Below, piece after piece: positions 21,426 to 35,593 of a stretch of DNA of 64,000 nt (positions are counted from its first letter, which is position 1; the number at the start of each line of letters is the position of its first letter). A model generated the notes under the pieces. That model was not told the DNA's origin. It worked only from the letters and a program-made list of their open reading frames with translations, and searched no databases. The position numbers and the translations under genes were made by a program. Source of the DNA: Penium margaritaceum (taxonomy: Eukaryota > Streptophyta > Zygnematophyceae > Desmidiales > Peniaceae); the NCBI GenBank assembly GCA_023375785.1, contig SZWC01001521.1:184712-248711 (forward strand), in the 5' to 3' direction.

Positions 21426-24400
21426 GAGAAACCTTTTGCTATTTATTGACTAGCAAGTGCAAATACTTTCAACAAGAAGTGGGACAGTGTGGCTACCATG
21501 CACAATGACCAACAAGATTAGGCATGTGCCACTTACCATAACCAAATAATTTTACAATGTGTGGACAACGTTGACAACCCATAATATGGGTCCCGAATTG
21601 TCAGAGGGGGAAATAATGGGTTGGGAATACTAGATATCAACTACCAAGTACAACGACCTTCAGTCAGTAGTAGCACGGTGTGGCTACCATACACAATGAC
21701 CGACCAAAGTAGGCATATGTACTGCCTTTGACCAAAGAAATCCGCTATGTGTGGTCAACGTTTACAACTCATAATACGAGTCACAAATGGTCAGAGGGGG
21801 AAACAATGGTTTGGGAACACCAAGTATCACATAGCAAGCACAAGGGGCTTCAATACGCTGAGGCATGGTGTGGAGACCATGCACGATGACCAACCAAAGT
21901 AGGCATGTGTCACTGACCATGACCAAATAATGTCACTAAGTGTGGTAAACTTTGACAACTCACAACCCGACTCACAAATGGTCAGGGTGGAAGGTAATGG
22001 TTTGTGAATACTAGTTATTGACTAGCAAGTACAAATACCTTCAATATGTAGTGGCACAATGTGGCTTCAATGCACAGTGACCAACCAAAGTATGAATATG
22101 TCACTAACCATGACCAACAAATTGCACTTCATGTGGTCAACGTTGAAAACGCATAACACGAGTCACAAATGGTCAGAGGGAAAAAAAAAGGGTTGGGAAC
22201 ACTAGTTATCAACTAGCAAGTACAAAGACCTTCAACAAGCAGTGGCACGGTATGGCTAGCGTGCACAGTGACCAACCAAAGGATGCATACGTCACTGACT
22301 ACGACCGAATAAGTCCACTATGTGTGGTCAACGTTGACAACGCATAACACGAGTCACAAATGGTCAGAGGGAGAGACGATGGTTTGGGAAGCCTATGTAT
22401 TGGCTAGAAAGGACAAGGAACTTCAATACGTAGTGGCACGGTGTAGCTAATATGCACACCAAACATCCAAACTAGGCATATGTCACTGATCATGACTACA
22501 GAATTTCAATATGGGTGGTCAACGTTGACCAACCATAACACGAGTCACAAACGGTCAGGACAGGAAACAATGCTATGGGAATATCGGTTCTCAACTACGA
22601 AGTACAACGACCTTCAGTCAGTAGTAGCACGGTGTGGCTACCATGCACAATGACCGGCCAAAGTAAGCGTATGTACTGCCTTTGACCAAAGAAATCCGCG
22701 GTGTGTGGTCAACGTTGACAACGCATAACACGAGTCACAAATGGTCAGAGGGAGAGACGATGGTTTGGGAAGCCTATGTATTGGCTAGAAAGGACAAGGA
22801 ACTTCAATACGTAGTGGCACGGTGTAGCTAATATGCACACCAAACAATCAAACTAGGCATATGTCACTGATCATGACCAGAGAATTTCAATATGGGTGGT
22901 CAACGTTGACCAACCATAACACGAGTCACAAACGGTCAGGAGAGGAAACAATGCCATGAGAATATCGGTTCTCAACTACGAAGTACAACGACCTTCAGTC
23001 AGTAGTAGCACGGTGTGGCTACCATGCACAATGACCGGCCAAAGTAAGCATATGTACTGCCTTTGACCAAAGAAATCCGCGGTGTGTGGTCAACGTTGAC
23101 AACTCATAATACGAGTCACAAATGGTCAGAGGGGGCAACAATGGTTTGGGAACACCAAGTATCACATAGCAAGCACAAGGGGCTTCAATACGCTGAGGCA
23201 CGGTATGGAGACCATGCACGATGACCAACCAAAGTAGGCATATGTCACTGACCATGACCAAATAATGTCACTAAGTGTGGTAAACTTTGACAACTCACAA
23301 CACGACTCACAAATGGTCAGGGTGGAAGGTAGAGGTTTGTGAATACTAGTCATCGACTAGCAAGTACAAATACCTTCAATATGTAGTGGCACAATGTGGC
23401 TTCAATGCACAGTGACCAACCAAAGTATGCATATGTCACTAACCATGACCAACAAATGTCACTTCATGTGATCAACGTTGAAAACGCATAACACGAGTCA
23501 CAATTGATCGGAGGGGAAAACAATGGGTTGGGAACACTAGTTATCAACTAGCAAGTACAAAGACCTTCAACAAGCAGTGGCACGGTATGGCTAGCGTGCA
23601 CAGTGACCAACCAAAGGATGCATACGTCACTGACTAGGACCGAATAAGTCCACTATGTGTGGTCAACATTGACAACTCATTACACGAGTCACAAATGGTC
23701 AGAGGGAGAGACAATGGTTTGGGAAGCCTATGTATCGACTAGAAAGGACAAAAAACTTCAATACGTAGTGGCACGGTGTGGCTAATATGCACACCAAACA
23801 ACCAAACTAGGCATATGTCACTGATCATGACCAGAGAATTTCAATATGGGTGGTCAACATTGACCAACTATGGTTGGTCAACGTTGACCAACCATAGTTG
23901 ACAACACGGGTCACAAACAGTCAGGACAGGAAACAATGCTATGGGAATATCGGTTCTCAACTACCAAGTACAACGACGTTCAGTCAGTAGTAGCACGGTG
24001 TGGCTACCATGCACAATGACCGACCAAAGTAGGCATTTGTACTGCCTTTGACCAAAGAAATCCGCTGTGTGTTGTCCAAGTTGACAACTCATAATACGAG
24101 TCACAAATGGTCAGAGGGGGAAACAATGGTTTGAGAACACCAAGTATCAAATAGCAAGCATAAGGGGCTTCAATACGCTGTGGCACGGTGTGGAGATCAC
24201 GCACGATGACCATCCAAAGTAGGCATATTTCACTGACCATGAGCAAATAATGTCACTAAGTGTGGTAAACTTTGACAACTCATAACACGAGTCACAAATG
24301 GTCAGGGTGGAAGACATTGGTTTGTTCATACTAGTTATTGACTAGCAAGTACAAATACCTTCAATATGTAGTGGCACAATGTGTCTTCAATGCACAGTGA

Positions 24401-27161
24401 CCAACCAAAGGATGCATATGTCACTAACCATGACCAACAAATTTCACTTCATGTGGTCAACGTTGAAAATGCATAACACGAGTCACAAATGGTCAGAGGG
24501 GAAAACAATGGGTTGGGGACACTAGTTATCAACTAGCAAGTACAAAGACCTTCAACAAGCAGTGGCACGGTATGGCTAGCGTGCACAGTGACCAACCAAA
24601 GGATGCATACGTCACTGACTACGACCGAATAAGTCCACTATGTGTGGTCAACGTTGACAACTCATAACACGAGTCACAAACGGTCAGAGGGAGAGACAAT
24701 GGTTTGGGAAGCCTATGTATTGGCTAGAAAGGACAAGGAACTTCAATACGTAGTGGCACGGTGTGGCTAATATGCACACCAAACAATCAAACTAGGCATA
24801 TGTCACTGATCATGACCAGAGAATTTCAATATGGGTGGTCAACGTTGACCAACCATAACACGAGTCACAAACGGTCAGGACAGGAAACAATGCTATGGGA
24901 ATATCGGTTCTCAACTACCAAGTACAACGACCTTCAGTCAGTAGTAGCACGGTGTGGCTACCATGCACAATGACCGACCAAAGTAGGCATATGTACTGCC
25001 TTTGACCAAAGAAATCCGCTGTGTGTGGTCAAAGTTTACAACTCATAATACGAGTCACAATTGGTCAGAGGGGGAAACAATGGTTTGGGAACACCAAGTA
25101 TCACATAGCAAGGACAAGGGGCTTCAATACGTTGTGGCACGGTGTGGAGACCATGCACGATGACCAACCAAAGTAGGCATATGTCACTGACCATGACCAA
25201 ATAATGTCACTAAGTGTGGTAAACTTTGACAACTCACAACACGACTCACAAATGGTCAGGGTGGAAGGTAGTGGTTTGTGAATACTANCGACTAGCAAGT
25301 ACAAATACCTTCAATATGTAGTGGCACAATGTGGCTTCAATGCACAGTGACCAACCAAAGTATGCATATGTCACTGACCATGACGAAAGAATTTCACTTC
25401 ATGTGGTCAACGTTGAAAATGCATAACACGAGTCATAAATGGTCAGAGGGGAAAACAATGGGTTGGAAACACTAGTTATCAACTAGTAAGTACAAAGACC
25501 TTCAACAAGCAGTGGCACGGTATAGCTAGCGGGCACACTGACCAACCAAAGGATGCATACGTCACTGACTATGACCGAATAAGTCCACTATGTGTGGTCA
25601 ATATTGACAACTCATAACACGAGTCACAAATGGTCAGAGGGAGAGACAATGATCTGCGAAGCCTATGTATTGACTAGAAAGGACAAAGAACTTCAATACA
25701 TAGTGGCACGGTGTGGCTAATATGCACACCAAACAACCAAACTAGGCATATGTCACTGATCATGACCAGAGAATTTCAATATGGGTGGTCAATGTGGACC
25801 AACCATAACACGAGTCACAAACGGTCAGGAGAGGAAACAATGCTATGGGAATATCGGTTCTCAACTACCAAGTACAACGACCTTCAGTCAGTAGTAGCAC
25901 GGTGTGACTACCATGCACAATGACCGACCAAAGTAGGCATATGTACTGCCTTTGACCAAAGAAATCCGCTGTGTGTGGTCAACGTTGACAACTCATAATA
26001 CGAGTCACAAATGGTCAGAGGGGGAAANAATGGTTTGGGAACACCAAGTATCAAATAGCAAGCACAAGGGGCTTCAATACGTTGTGGCACGGTGTGGAGA
26101 CCATGCACGATGACCAACCAAAGTAGGCATATGTCACTGACCATGAGAAAATAATGTCACTGAGTGTGGCAAACTTTGACAACTCATAACACGAGTCACA
26201 AATGGTCAGGGTGGAAGATAATGGGTTGTGCATACTAGTTATCGACTAGCAAGTAAAAATACCTTCAATATGTAGTGGCACAATGTGGCTTCAATGCACA
26301 GTGACCAACCAAAGTATGCATATGTCACTAACCATGACAAAAGAATTTCACTTCATGTGGTCAACGTTGAAAATGCATAACACGAGTCACAAATGGTCAG
26401 AGGGGAAAACGATGGGTTGGGGACACTAGTTATCAACTAGCAAGTACAAAGACCTTCAACAAGCAGTGGCACGGTATGGCTAGCGTGCACAGTGACCAAC
26501 CAAAGGATGCATACGTGACTGACTACGACCGAATAAGTCCACTATGTGTGGTCAACATTGACAACTCATAACACGAGTCACAAATGGTCAGAGGGAGAGA
26601 CAATGGTTTGGGAAGCCTATGTATTGACTAGAAAGGACAAAGAACTTCAATACGTAGTGGCACGGTGTGGCTAATATGCACACCAAACAACCAAACTAGG
26701 CATATGTCACTGATCATGACCAGAGAATTTCAACATGGGTGGTCAACGTTGAGCAACCATAACACAAGTCACAAACGGTCAGGAGAGGAAACAATGCCAT
26801 TGGAATATCGGTTCTCAACTACCAAGTACAACGACTTGAGTCAATAGTAGCACGGTGTGGCTACCATGCACAATGACCTATCCAAGTAGGCATACATCAC
26901 TGCTCATGACCAAAGAAGTTAAGTGTGTGTGGTCAATGTTCACAACTCATAATACAAGTAAAAAATGGGCAGAGGGAGAAACAATGGTTTGGGAATACTT
27001 GGTATCGACTAGCAAGTACAAAGACCTTCGAAAAGTGGTGACACGGTGTGGCTACCATGGAAAACGACCAACCAAATTATTATTGTGTCACTGAATATCA
27101 AAAAAAGAGTTTCACCGTGTTTTGTCAACTTTCCTTCTTACGGCTGGTCAATCGGAGCAAT
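21426..27161. repeat. Satellite array, block 2b
   Basis: H monomer followed by D-E-A-B-C HORs. It contains a 381-bp dimeric local duplication with a D/B hybrid (22331 and 22712 starts), a 36-bp perfect palindrome (23865-23900), and single n's at 25288 and 26028. It ends with F and truncated G monomers. No gene is seen. Confidence 0.94.
23865..23900. repeat. 36-bp perfect palindrome in a C monomer
   Basis: Arms of 18 bases ('caactatggttggtcaac' and its exact complement) meet at the AACGTT centre. It arose where the normal 16-bp C-monomer dyad was duplicated: an extra 'tgaccaactatggttgg' has been added next to it. Confidence 0.95.
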
Positions 27162-27650
27162 GGTTGAAAGATTATTCAAGCTCGAAGTTGCAAACTTTGA
27201 AATTTCGTCTGGATCAATTTTTTATGAATAAACTTAATTTGTTATCATTCATAATTTTGAAAACTACCCTCTAATCTTACACCCCCTTGTTGTATGCCCT
27301 TTACCCATAGGAACCCTTATAATGTCATTTGGAAATCATATGAACAGCATGCGAGTTGGCTTAGTGCTTATAGAATTAGATTCTGGAGCGATAGGTCCTA
27401 GATTTGAATCCTCGTACGTGCAATATAGAATAGGCTCGCGACCTGGGAGGGGGGGGGGTGGCCGTGTTGTGATACCTCAACTCTACCTTCGAGCCTAAGC
27501 CGTGGGGGGGTAGGGGGGGGTGTCATAATGCGGTCGCAAATCTGTCCTCCAGGTCGTCCACGGAACATCCCTCTAGGGGGGGTGGGAGAGAGTATTCTAG
27601 TGAAGGCACCTACGCGTAACAAATCAACAAAAACCGACCTGGTGTCAAAG
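27162..27650 (+). repeat. tRNA-like module, copy 3
   Basis: Same organisation as copy 1. tRNA-like segment 27351-27419; the B box is altered to 'gatttgaatcc' (27401-27411), which would weaken pol III promotion. The tail reads 'caaatcaacaaaaacc', as in copy 4, so copies 3 and 4 form one subtype and copies 1 and 2 another. Confidence 0.7.
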
Positions 27651-28750
27651 GGAGAAACCTTTTGCTCTTTATTGACTAGAAAGTGCAAATACTTTCAACA
27701 AGTAGTGGGACGGTGTGGATACCATGCACAATGACCAATAAGGTTAGGCATGTGCCATTTAACATAACCAAATACTTTTACTATGTGTGGTCAACGTTGA
27801 CAACCCATAATATGGGTCCCGAATTGTTAGAGGGAGAAACAATGGGTTGGGAATACTAGATACCAACTACAAAGTACAACGACCTTGAGTTAGTAGTAGC
27901 ACGGTGTGGCTACCATGCACAATGACCGACCAAAGTAGGAATATGTACTGCCTTTGACCAAAGAAATCCACTATGTGTGGTCAACGTTTACAACTCATAA
28001 TACGAGTCACAAATGGTCAGAGGGGGAAACAATGGTTTCGGAACACCAAGTATCACATAGCAAGCACAAGGGGGCTTCAATACGCTGTGGCACGGTGTGG
28101 AGACCATGCACGATGACCAACCAAAGTAGGCATATGTCACTGACCATGACCAAATAATGTCACTAAATGTGGTAAACTTTGACAACTCACAACACGACTC
28201 ACAAATGGTCAGGGTGGAAGGTAATGGTTTGTGAATACTAGTTATTGACTATCAAGTACAAATACCTTCACTATGCAGTGGCACAATGTGGCTTCAATGC
28301 ACAGTGACCAACCAAAGTAGGCATATGTCACTAACCATGACCAACAAATTTCACTTCATGTGGTCAACGTTGAAAACGCATAACACGAGTCACAAATGGT
28401 CAGAGGGGAAAACAATGGGTTGGGAACACTAGTTATCAAATAGCAAGTACAAAGACCTTCAACAAGCAGTGGCAAGGTATGGCTAGCATGCACACTGACC
28501 AACCAAAGGATGCATACATCACTGACTACGACCAAATAAGTCCTCGATGTGTGGTCAACATTGACAACTCATAACACGAGTCACAAATGGTCAGAGGGAG
28601 AGACAATGGTTTGGGAAGCCTATGTATTGACTAGAAAGAACAAAGAACTTCAATACGTTGTGGCGCGGTGTGGCTAATATGCACACCAAACAATCAAACT
28701 AGGCATATGTCTCTGATCATGACCACAGAATTTCAATATGGGAGGTCAAC

Positions 28751-28941
28751 GTTGACCACCCATATTGAAATTCTCTGGTCATGATCACTGACATGTGCCT
28801 AGTTTGGTTGTTTGATGTGCAAATTAGCCACACCGTGCCACTGCGTATTGAAGTTCTTTGTCCTTTCTAGTCAATACATAGGCTTCCCAAACCATTGTCT
28901 CTCCCTCTGACCATTCGTGACTCGTGTTATGGTTGGTCAAC
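28751..28941 (-). repeat. Inverted 191-bp satellite monomer
   Basis: The only stretch in the window where the satellite runs backwards. It is exactly 191 bp long, and both edges fall at the dyad centre (AAC|GTT) of the GGTCAACGTTGACC palindrome. Read on the minus strand it is a C/B hybrid monomer. It therefore forms long near-perfect inverted repeats with both neighbours; around 28941/28942 about 39 bp on each side pair with one mismatch. Confidence 0.93.
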
Positions 28942-31900
28942 GTTGACCAACCATAACACGAGTCACAAATGGTCAGAGGGGAAAACAATGGGTTGGGAAC
29001 ACTAGTTATCAAATAGCAAGTACAAAGACCTTCAACAAGCAGTGGCACGGTATGGCTAGCGTGCACAGTGACCAACCAAAGGATGCATACGTCACTGACT
29101 ATGACTGAATAAGTCCATTATGTGTGGTCAACATTGACAACTCATAACACGAGTCAAAAATCGTCAGAGGGAGAGACAATGGTTTGGGAAGCCTTTGCAT
29201 TGACTAGAAAGGACAAAGAACTTCAATACGCAGTGGCACGGTGTGGCTAATTTGCACATCAAACAACCAAACTAGGCATATGTCTCTGATCATGACCACA
29301 GAATTTCAATATGGGTGGTCAACGTTGACCAACCATAACACGAGTCACAAATGGTCAGGAGAGGAAACAATGCTATGAGAACATCGGTTCTCAACTACCA
29401 AGTACAACGAACTTCAGTCAGTAGTAGCACGGTGTGGCTACCATGCACAATGACCGACCAAAGTAGGCATATGTACTGCCTTTGACCAAAGAAATCCGCT
29501 GTGTGTGGTCAGCGTTGACAACTCACAATACGAGTCACAAATGGTCAGAGGGGGAAACAATGGTTTGGGAACACCAAGTATCAAATAGCAAGAACAAGGG
29601 GCTTCAATACGTTGTGGCACGGTATGGAGACCATGCACGATGACCAACCAAATTAGGCATATGTCACTGACCATGAGAAAATAATGTCACTAAGTGTGGT
29701 AAACTTTGACAACTCATGACACGTGTCACAAATGGTCAGGGTGGAAGATAATGGTTTGTGCATACTAGTTATCGATTAGCAAGTACAAATACCTTCAGTA
29801 TGTAGTGGCACAATGTGGCTTCAATGCACAGTGACCAACCAAAGTATGCATATGTCACTAACCATGACCAACAAATTTCACTTCATGTGGTCAACGTTGA
29901 AAATGCATAACACGAGTCACAAATGTTCAGTGGGGAAAACAATGGGTTGGGAACATTAGTTATCAACTATTATGTACAGAGACCTTCAACAAGCAGTGGC
30001 ACGGTATGGCTAGCGTGCACAGTGACCAACCAAAGGATGCATACGTCACTGACTAAGACCGAATAAGTCCATTATGTGTGGTCAACATTGACAACTCAGA
30101 ACACGAGTCACAAATGGTCACAGGGATAGACAATGGTTTGGGAAGCCTATGTATTTGCTAGAAAGGACAAAGAACATCAATACATAGTGGCACGGTGTAG
30201 CTAATATGCACACCAAACAATCAAACTAGGCATATGTCACTGATCATGACCAGAGAATTTCAATATGAGTGGTCAACGTTGACCAACCATAACAGGAGTC
30301 ACAAACGGTCGGGAGAGGAAACAATGCTATGGGAATATCGGTTCTCAACTACCAAGTACAACGACCTTCAGTCAGTAGTAGTACGGTGTGGCTACCATGC
30401 ACAATGACCGACCAAAGTAGGCATATGTACTGCCTTTGACCAAAGAAATCCGCTGTGTGTGGTCAACGTTTACAACTCAGAATATGAGTCACAATTAGTC
30501 AGAGGGGGGAACAATTGTTTGGGAACGCCAAGTATCAAATAGCAAGCACAAGGGGCTTCAATACGTTGTGGCACGGTGTGGAGACCATGCACGATGACCA
30601 ACCAAAGTAGGCATATGTCACTGACCATGACCAAATAATGTCACTAAGTGTGGTAAACTTTAACAACTCACAACACGACTCACAAATGGTCATGGTAGAA
30701 GGTAGTGGTTTGTGAATACTAGTTATCGACTAGCAAGTACAAATACCTTCAATATGTAGTGGCACAATGTGGCTTCAATGCACAGTGACCATCCAAAGTA
30801 TGCATATGTCACTAACCATGACCAACAAATTTCACTTCATGTGTTCAACGTTGAAAACACATAACACGAGTCACAAATGGTCAGAGGGGAAAACAATGGG
30901 TTGGGAACACTAGTTATCAACTAGCAAGTACAAAGACCTTCAACAAGCAGTGGCACGGTATGGCTAGCGTGCACAGTGACCAACCAAAGAATTCATACGT
31001 CACTGACTACGACCGAAGAAGTCCACTATGTGTGGTTAACATTGACAACTTATAACACGAGTCACAAATGGTCAGAGGGAGAGACAATAGTTTAGGAAGC
31101 CTATGTATTGACTATAAAGGACAAAGAACTTCAATACGTAGTGGCACGGTGTGGCTAATATGCACACCAAACAACCAAACTAGGCATATTTCACTGATCA
31201 TGACCAGAGAATTTCAATATGGGTGGTCAACGTTGACCAACCATAACACGAGTCACAAACGGTCAGGACAGGAAACAATGCTATGGGAATATCGGCTCTC
31301 AACTACCAAGTACAACGACGTTCAGTCAGTAGTAGCACGGTGTCGCTACCATGCACAATGACCAACCAAAGTAGGCATATGTACTGCTTTTGAACAAAGA
31401 AATCCGCTGTGTGTTGTCAACATTGACAACTCATAATGCGAGTCACAAATGGTCAGAGGGGGAAACAATGGTTTAAGAACACCAAGTATCGAATAGCAAG
31501 CACAAGGGGCTTCAATACGCTGCGGCACGGTGTGGAGACCATGCACGATGACCAACCAAAGTAGGCATATGTCACTGGCCATGAGCAAATAATGTCACTA
31601 AGTGTGGTAAACTTTGACAACTCATAACACAAGTCACAAATGGTCAGGGTGGAAGATAATGGTTTGTGCATACTAGTTATTGACTAGAAAGTACAAATAC
31701 ATTCAATATGTAGTGGAACAATGTGGATTCAATGCACAGTGACCAACCAAAGTATGCATATGTCACTAACCATGACCAACAAATTTCACTTCATGTGGTC
31801 AACGTTAAAAACGCATAACATGAGTCACAAATGGTTAGAGGAGAAAAAAATGGGTTGGGAAAACTAGTTATCAACTAGCAAGTACAAAGACATTCAACAA

Positions 31901-33095
31901 GCAGTGGCACGGTATGGCTAGCGTGCACAGTGACCAACCAAAGGATGAATATGTCACTGACTACGACCGAATAAGTCCACTATGTGTGGTCAACATTGAC
32001 AACTCAGAACACGAGTCATAAATGGTCAGAGGGAGAGACAATGGTTTGCAAAGCCTATGTATTGACTAGAAAGGACAAATAACTTCAATAAATAGTGGCA
32101 CGGTGTGGCTAATATGCACACCAAACAACCAAACTAGGTACTGATCATGACCAGAGAATTTAAACATGGGTGGTCAACGTTGACCAACCATGACACGAGT
32201 CACAAACGGTCAGGAGAGGAAACAATGCCATGGGAATATCGGTTCTCAATTACCAAATACAACGACCTTCAGTCAGTAGTAGCACGGTGTGGCTACCATG
32301 CACAATGACCGACCAAAGTAGGCATATGTACTGCCTTTGACCAAAGAAATCCGCTGTGTGTGGTCAACGGTGACAACTCATAATATGAGTCACAATTGGT
32401 CAGAGGGGGAAACAATGGTTTGGGAACACCAAGTATTACAAAGCAAGGACAAGGGGCTTGAATACTTTGTGGCACGGTGTGGAGACCATGCACGATGACC
32501 AACCAAAGTACGCTTATGTCACTGACCATGACCAAATAATGTCACTAGGTGTGGTAAACTTTGACAACTCACAACACGACTCACAAATGGTCAGGGTGGA
32601 AGATAATGGGTCGTGCATACTAGTTATCGAATAGCAAGTACAAATACTTTCAATATGTAATGGCACAATGTGGCTTCAATCACAGTGACCAACCAAAGTA
32701 TGCATATGTCACTAACCATGATGAAAGAATTTCACTTCATGTGGTCAACGTTGAAAATGCATAACACGTGTCACAAATGGTCAGAGGGGAAAAAAATGGG
32801 TTGGGAACACTAGTTATCAACTAGCAAGTACAAAGACCTTCAACAAGCAGTGGCACGGTATGGCTAGTGTGCACAGTGACCAACCAAAGGATGCATACGT
32901 CACTGACTACGACCGAATAAGTCCACTATGTGTGGTCAACATTGACAACTCATAACACGAGTCACAAATGGTCAAGGTGGAAGATAATGGTTTGTGCATA
33001 CTAGTTATTGACTAGCAAGTACAAATACCTTCAATATGTAGTGGCACAATGTGGCTTCAATGCACAGTGACCAACCAAAGTATGCATATGTCACT

Positions 33096-33327
33096 NNNNN
33101 NNNNNNNNNNNNNNNNNNNNNNNNNNNNNNNNNNNNNNNNNNNNNNNNNNNNNNNNNNNNNNNNNNNNNNNNNNNNNNNNNNNNNNNNNNNNNNNNNNNN
33201 NNNNNNNNNNNNNNNNNNNNNNNNNNNNNNNNNNNNNNNNNNNNNNNNNNNNNNNNNNNNNNNNNNNNNNNNNNNNNNNNNNNNNNNNNNNNNNNNNNNN
33301 NNNNNNNNNNNNNNNNNNNNNNNNNNN
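33096..33327. other. Assembly gap (232 N)
   Basis: Satellite A phase (from 33060) lies to the left and a B monomer start (33328) to the right. A normal A monomer would end about 77 bp earlier than the gap allows, so the gap length is an estimate. ORFs spanning the gap are meaningless. Confidence 0.99.
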
Positions 33328-34827
33328 GTGCACAGTGACCAACCAAAGGATGCATACGTCACTGACTACGACCGAATAAGTCCACTATGTGTGGTCAACA
33401 TTGACAACTCATAACACGAGTCACAAATGGTCAGAGGGAGAGACAATGGTTTGGGAAGCCTATGTATTGACTAGAAAGGACAAAGAACTTCAATACGTAG
33501 TGGCACGGTGTGGCTAATATGCACACCAAACAACCAAACTAGGCATATGTCACTGACCATGACCAGAGAATTTCAATATGGGTGGTCAACGTTGACCAAT
33601 CATAACACGAGTCACAAACGGTCAGGACAGGAAACAATGCTATGGGAATATCGGTTCTCAACTACCAAGTACAATGACCTTCAGTCAGTAGTAGCACGGT
33701 GTGGCTACCATGCACAATGACCGACCAAAGTAGGCATATGTCATGCCTTTGACCAAAGAAATCCGCTGTGTGTTGTCAACGTTGACAACTCATAATACGA
33801 GTCTCAAATGGTCAGAGGGGGAAACAATGGTTTGAGAGCACCAAGTATCAAATAGCAAGCACAAGGGGCTTCAATACGCTGTGGCACGGTGTGGAGACCA
33901 TGCACGATGACCAACCAAAGTAGGCATATGTCACTAACCATGAGCAAATAATGTCACTAAGTGTGGTAAAATTTGACAACTCATAACACGAGTTACAAAT
34001 GGTCAGGGTGGAAGGTAATGGTTTGTGAATAATAGTTATTGACGAGCAAGTACAAATACCTTTAATATGTAGTGGCACACTGTGGCTTCAATGCACAGTG
34101 AGAAACCAAAGTATGCATATGTCACTAACCATGACCAACAAATTTCACTTCATTTGGTCAACGTTGAAAACGCATAACACGAGTCACAAATGGTCAGAGG
34201 GGAAAACAATGGGTTGGGAACACTAGTTATCAACTAGCAAGTACAAAGACCTTCAACAAGAAGTGGCACGGTATGGCTAGAGTGCACAGTGACCAACCAA
34301 AGGATGCATACGTCACTGACTAGGACCGAATAAGTCCACTTTGTGTGGTCAACATTGACAACTCAGCACACGAGTCACAAATGGTCAGAGGGAAAGACAA
34401 TGGTTTGGGAAGCCTATGTATCGACAAGAAAGGACAAATATCTTCAATACGCAGTGGCACGGTGTGGCTAATATGCACACCAATCAACCAAACTAGGTAT
34501 ATGTCACTGATCATGACCAGAGAATTTCAATATGGGTGGTCAAAGTTGACCAACCATAACACCAGTCACAAACGGTCAGGAGAGGAAACAATGCTATGGG
34601 AATATCGGTTCTCAACTACAAAGTACAACGACTTTCAGTCAGTAGTAGCACGGTGTGGCTACCATGCACAATGACCGACGAAAGTAGGCATATGTACTGC
34701 CTTTGACCAAAGAAATCCGCTGTGTGTGGTCAACGGTGACAACTCATAATATGAGTCACAATTGGTCAGAGGGGGAAACAATGGTTTGGGAACACCAAGC
34801 ATTACAAAGCAAGGACAAGGGGCTTGA

Positions 34828-35593
34828 GCCAAGGGTGGCTCTGATACCAAGTGTAAACCGGGCGCGGTGTGCTAGCCTCAACCGGATGGTGTAGGCACCA
34901 ACCGACGGCAACGGCGACCAAGGGAAGGCCGGTGCACACCTTCCCGGGGTTGCGGAAGCGTAGGGTCATCTTGGGGGAGCACGGGAACACGCGTGGCACA
35001 GTGGGAGTAAACTCTACTTGTTATTCAAGTGTCAACATACAAGACTATATGTAAATGATGACACATCCTAGGCGACCCGAGGTCACCGAGCCGTGCGCGG
35101 CTCTGTATGGGCCTGGGATGAGCGTTATTGCCTGAACATCACAGAGCTCATCTTCCCAGCTTTCCAACGCTCCAAGAATCGCATCATTCCGTGTAGGAAC
35201 GGCCGAGATATGGCCGTTTCCGTGAACCACGGCAATCTGCCGCTGGCAGCACCACTAGCGGCGGTGACGGCCGCCCGAAGCGCCCTTGCTGGCAATAACA
35301 CATCGGGGTGCCATTCCGAAGCACCCTTGGCCCTCAATGATCCTTGACTCATTGACTAACCGGGCCCCAAGGGGCGCTTCGGCCTTGTTGGGTCTTCCGA
35401 GGGTCGAGCCTTGGTCCTTGGGGATGAATTCCCGTCATCTGTTTTCCCCTCGGCCGGTCCAACCTTCGGCCGGGCATAACTTCCTCAATTCTTGATGGAT
35501 CGATCCCGTTCTTGATCGATTTTGCATGGTTTTTCCTGTAGATTCCAAATCCACAGTCAAATTACACATCCAAGCCGTGATGTCCGGCTTACA
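34828..35593 (-). mobile_element. Truncated LTR retrotransposon: one LTR plus primer-binding site, minus strand
   Basis: Read on the minus strand: an LTR of 742 bp (35593 down to 34852) starting TGTAAGCCGG and ending CCCGGTTTACA, so the ends form an imperfect inverted repeat (TGTAARCCGG). After a two-base spacer comes TGGTATCAGAGCC (34849-34837), the complement of the plant initiator tRNA-Met 3' end used as PBS by many plant LTR elements. Only about nine further bases remain before satellite. It is therefore a 5' LTR with the interior and 3' LTR lost. Satellite phase differs on the two sides (D offset 163, B offset 97) and no target duplication is seen. Short ORFs inside (e.g. 35093-35347) show no domain. 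Confidence 0.85.
34837..34849 (-). promoter_or_regulatory. Primer-binding site (initiator tRNA-Met)
   Basis: Minus-strand TGGTATCAGAGCC, two bases inside the LTR edge. This is where minus-strand DNA synthesis would be primed. It fixes the orientation of the LTR fragment and is the best clue to a plant-lineage host. Confidence 0.85.

Larger units (their letters stand above)
27651..34827. repeat. Satellite array, block 2c
   Basis: HORs as elsewhere, with an inverted monomer (28751-28941), a short internal deletion near 32138, a B/E hybrid at about 32870-33059, and the N gap 33096-33327. It ends at offset about 163 of a D monomer, whose 'acaaggggcttga' variant matches the monomer near 32450, and is joined there to the LTR fragment. 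No gene is visible. Confidence 0.93.

Noticed and set aside
33005-33414. ORFs of 83-121 codons spanning 33096-33327
   Set aside because: They are open only because N codons are not read as stops.
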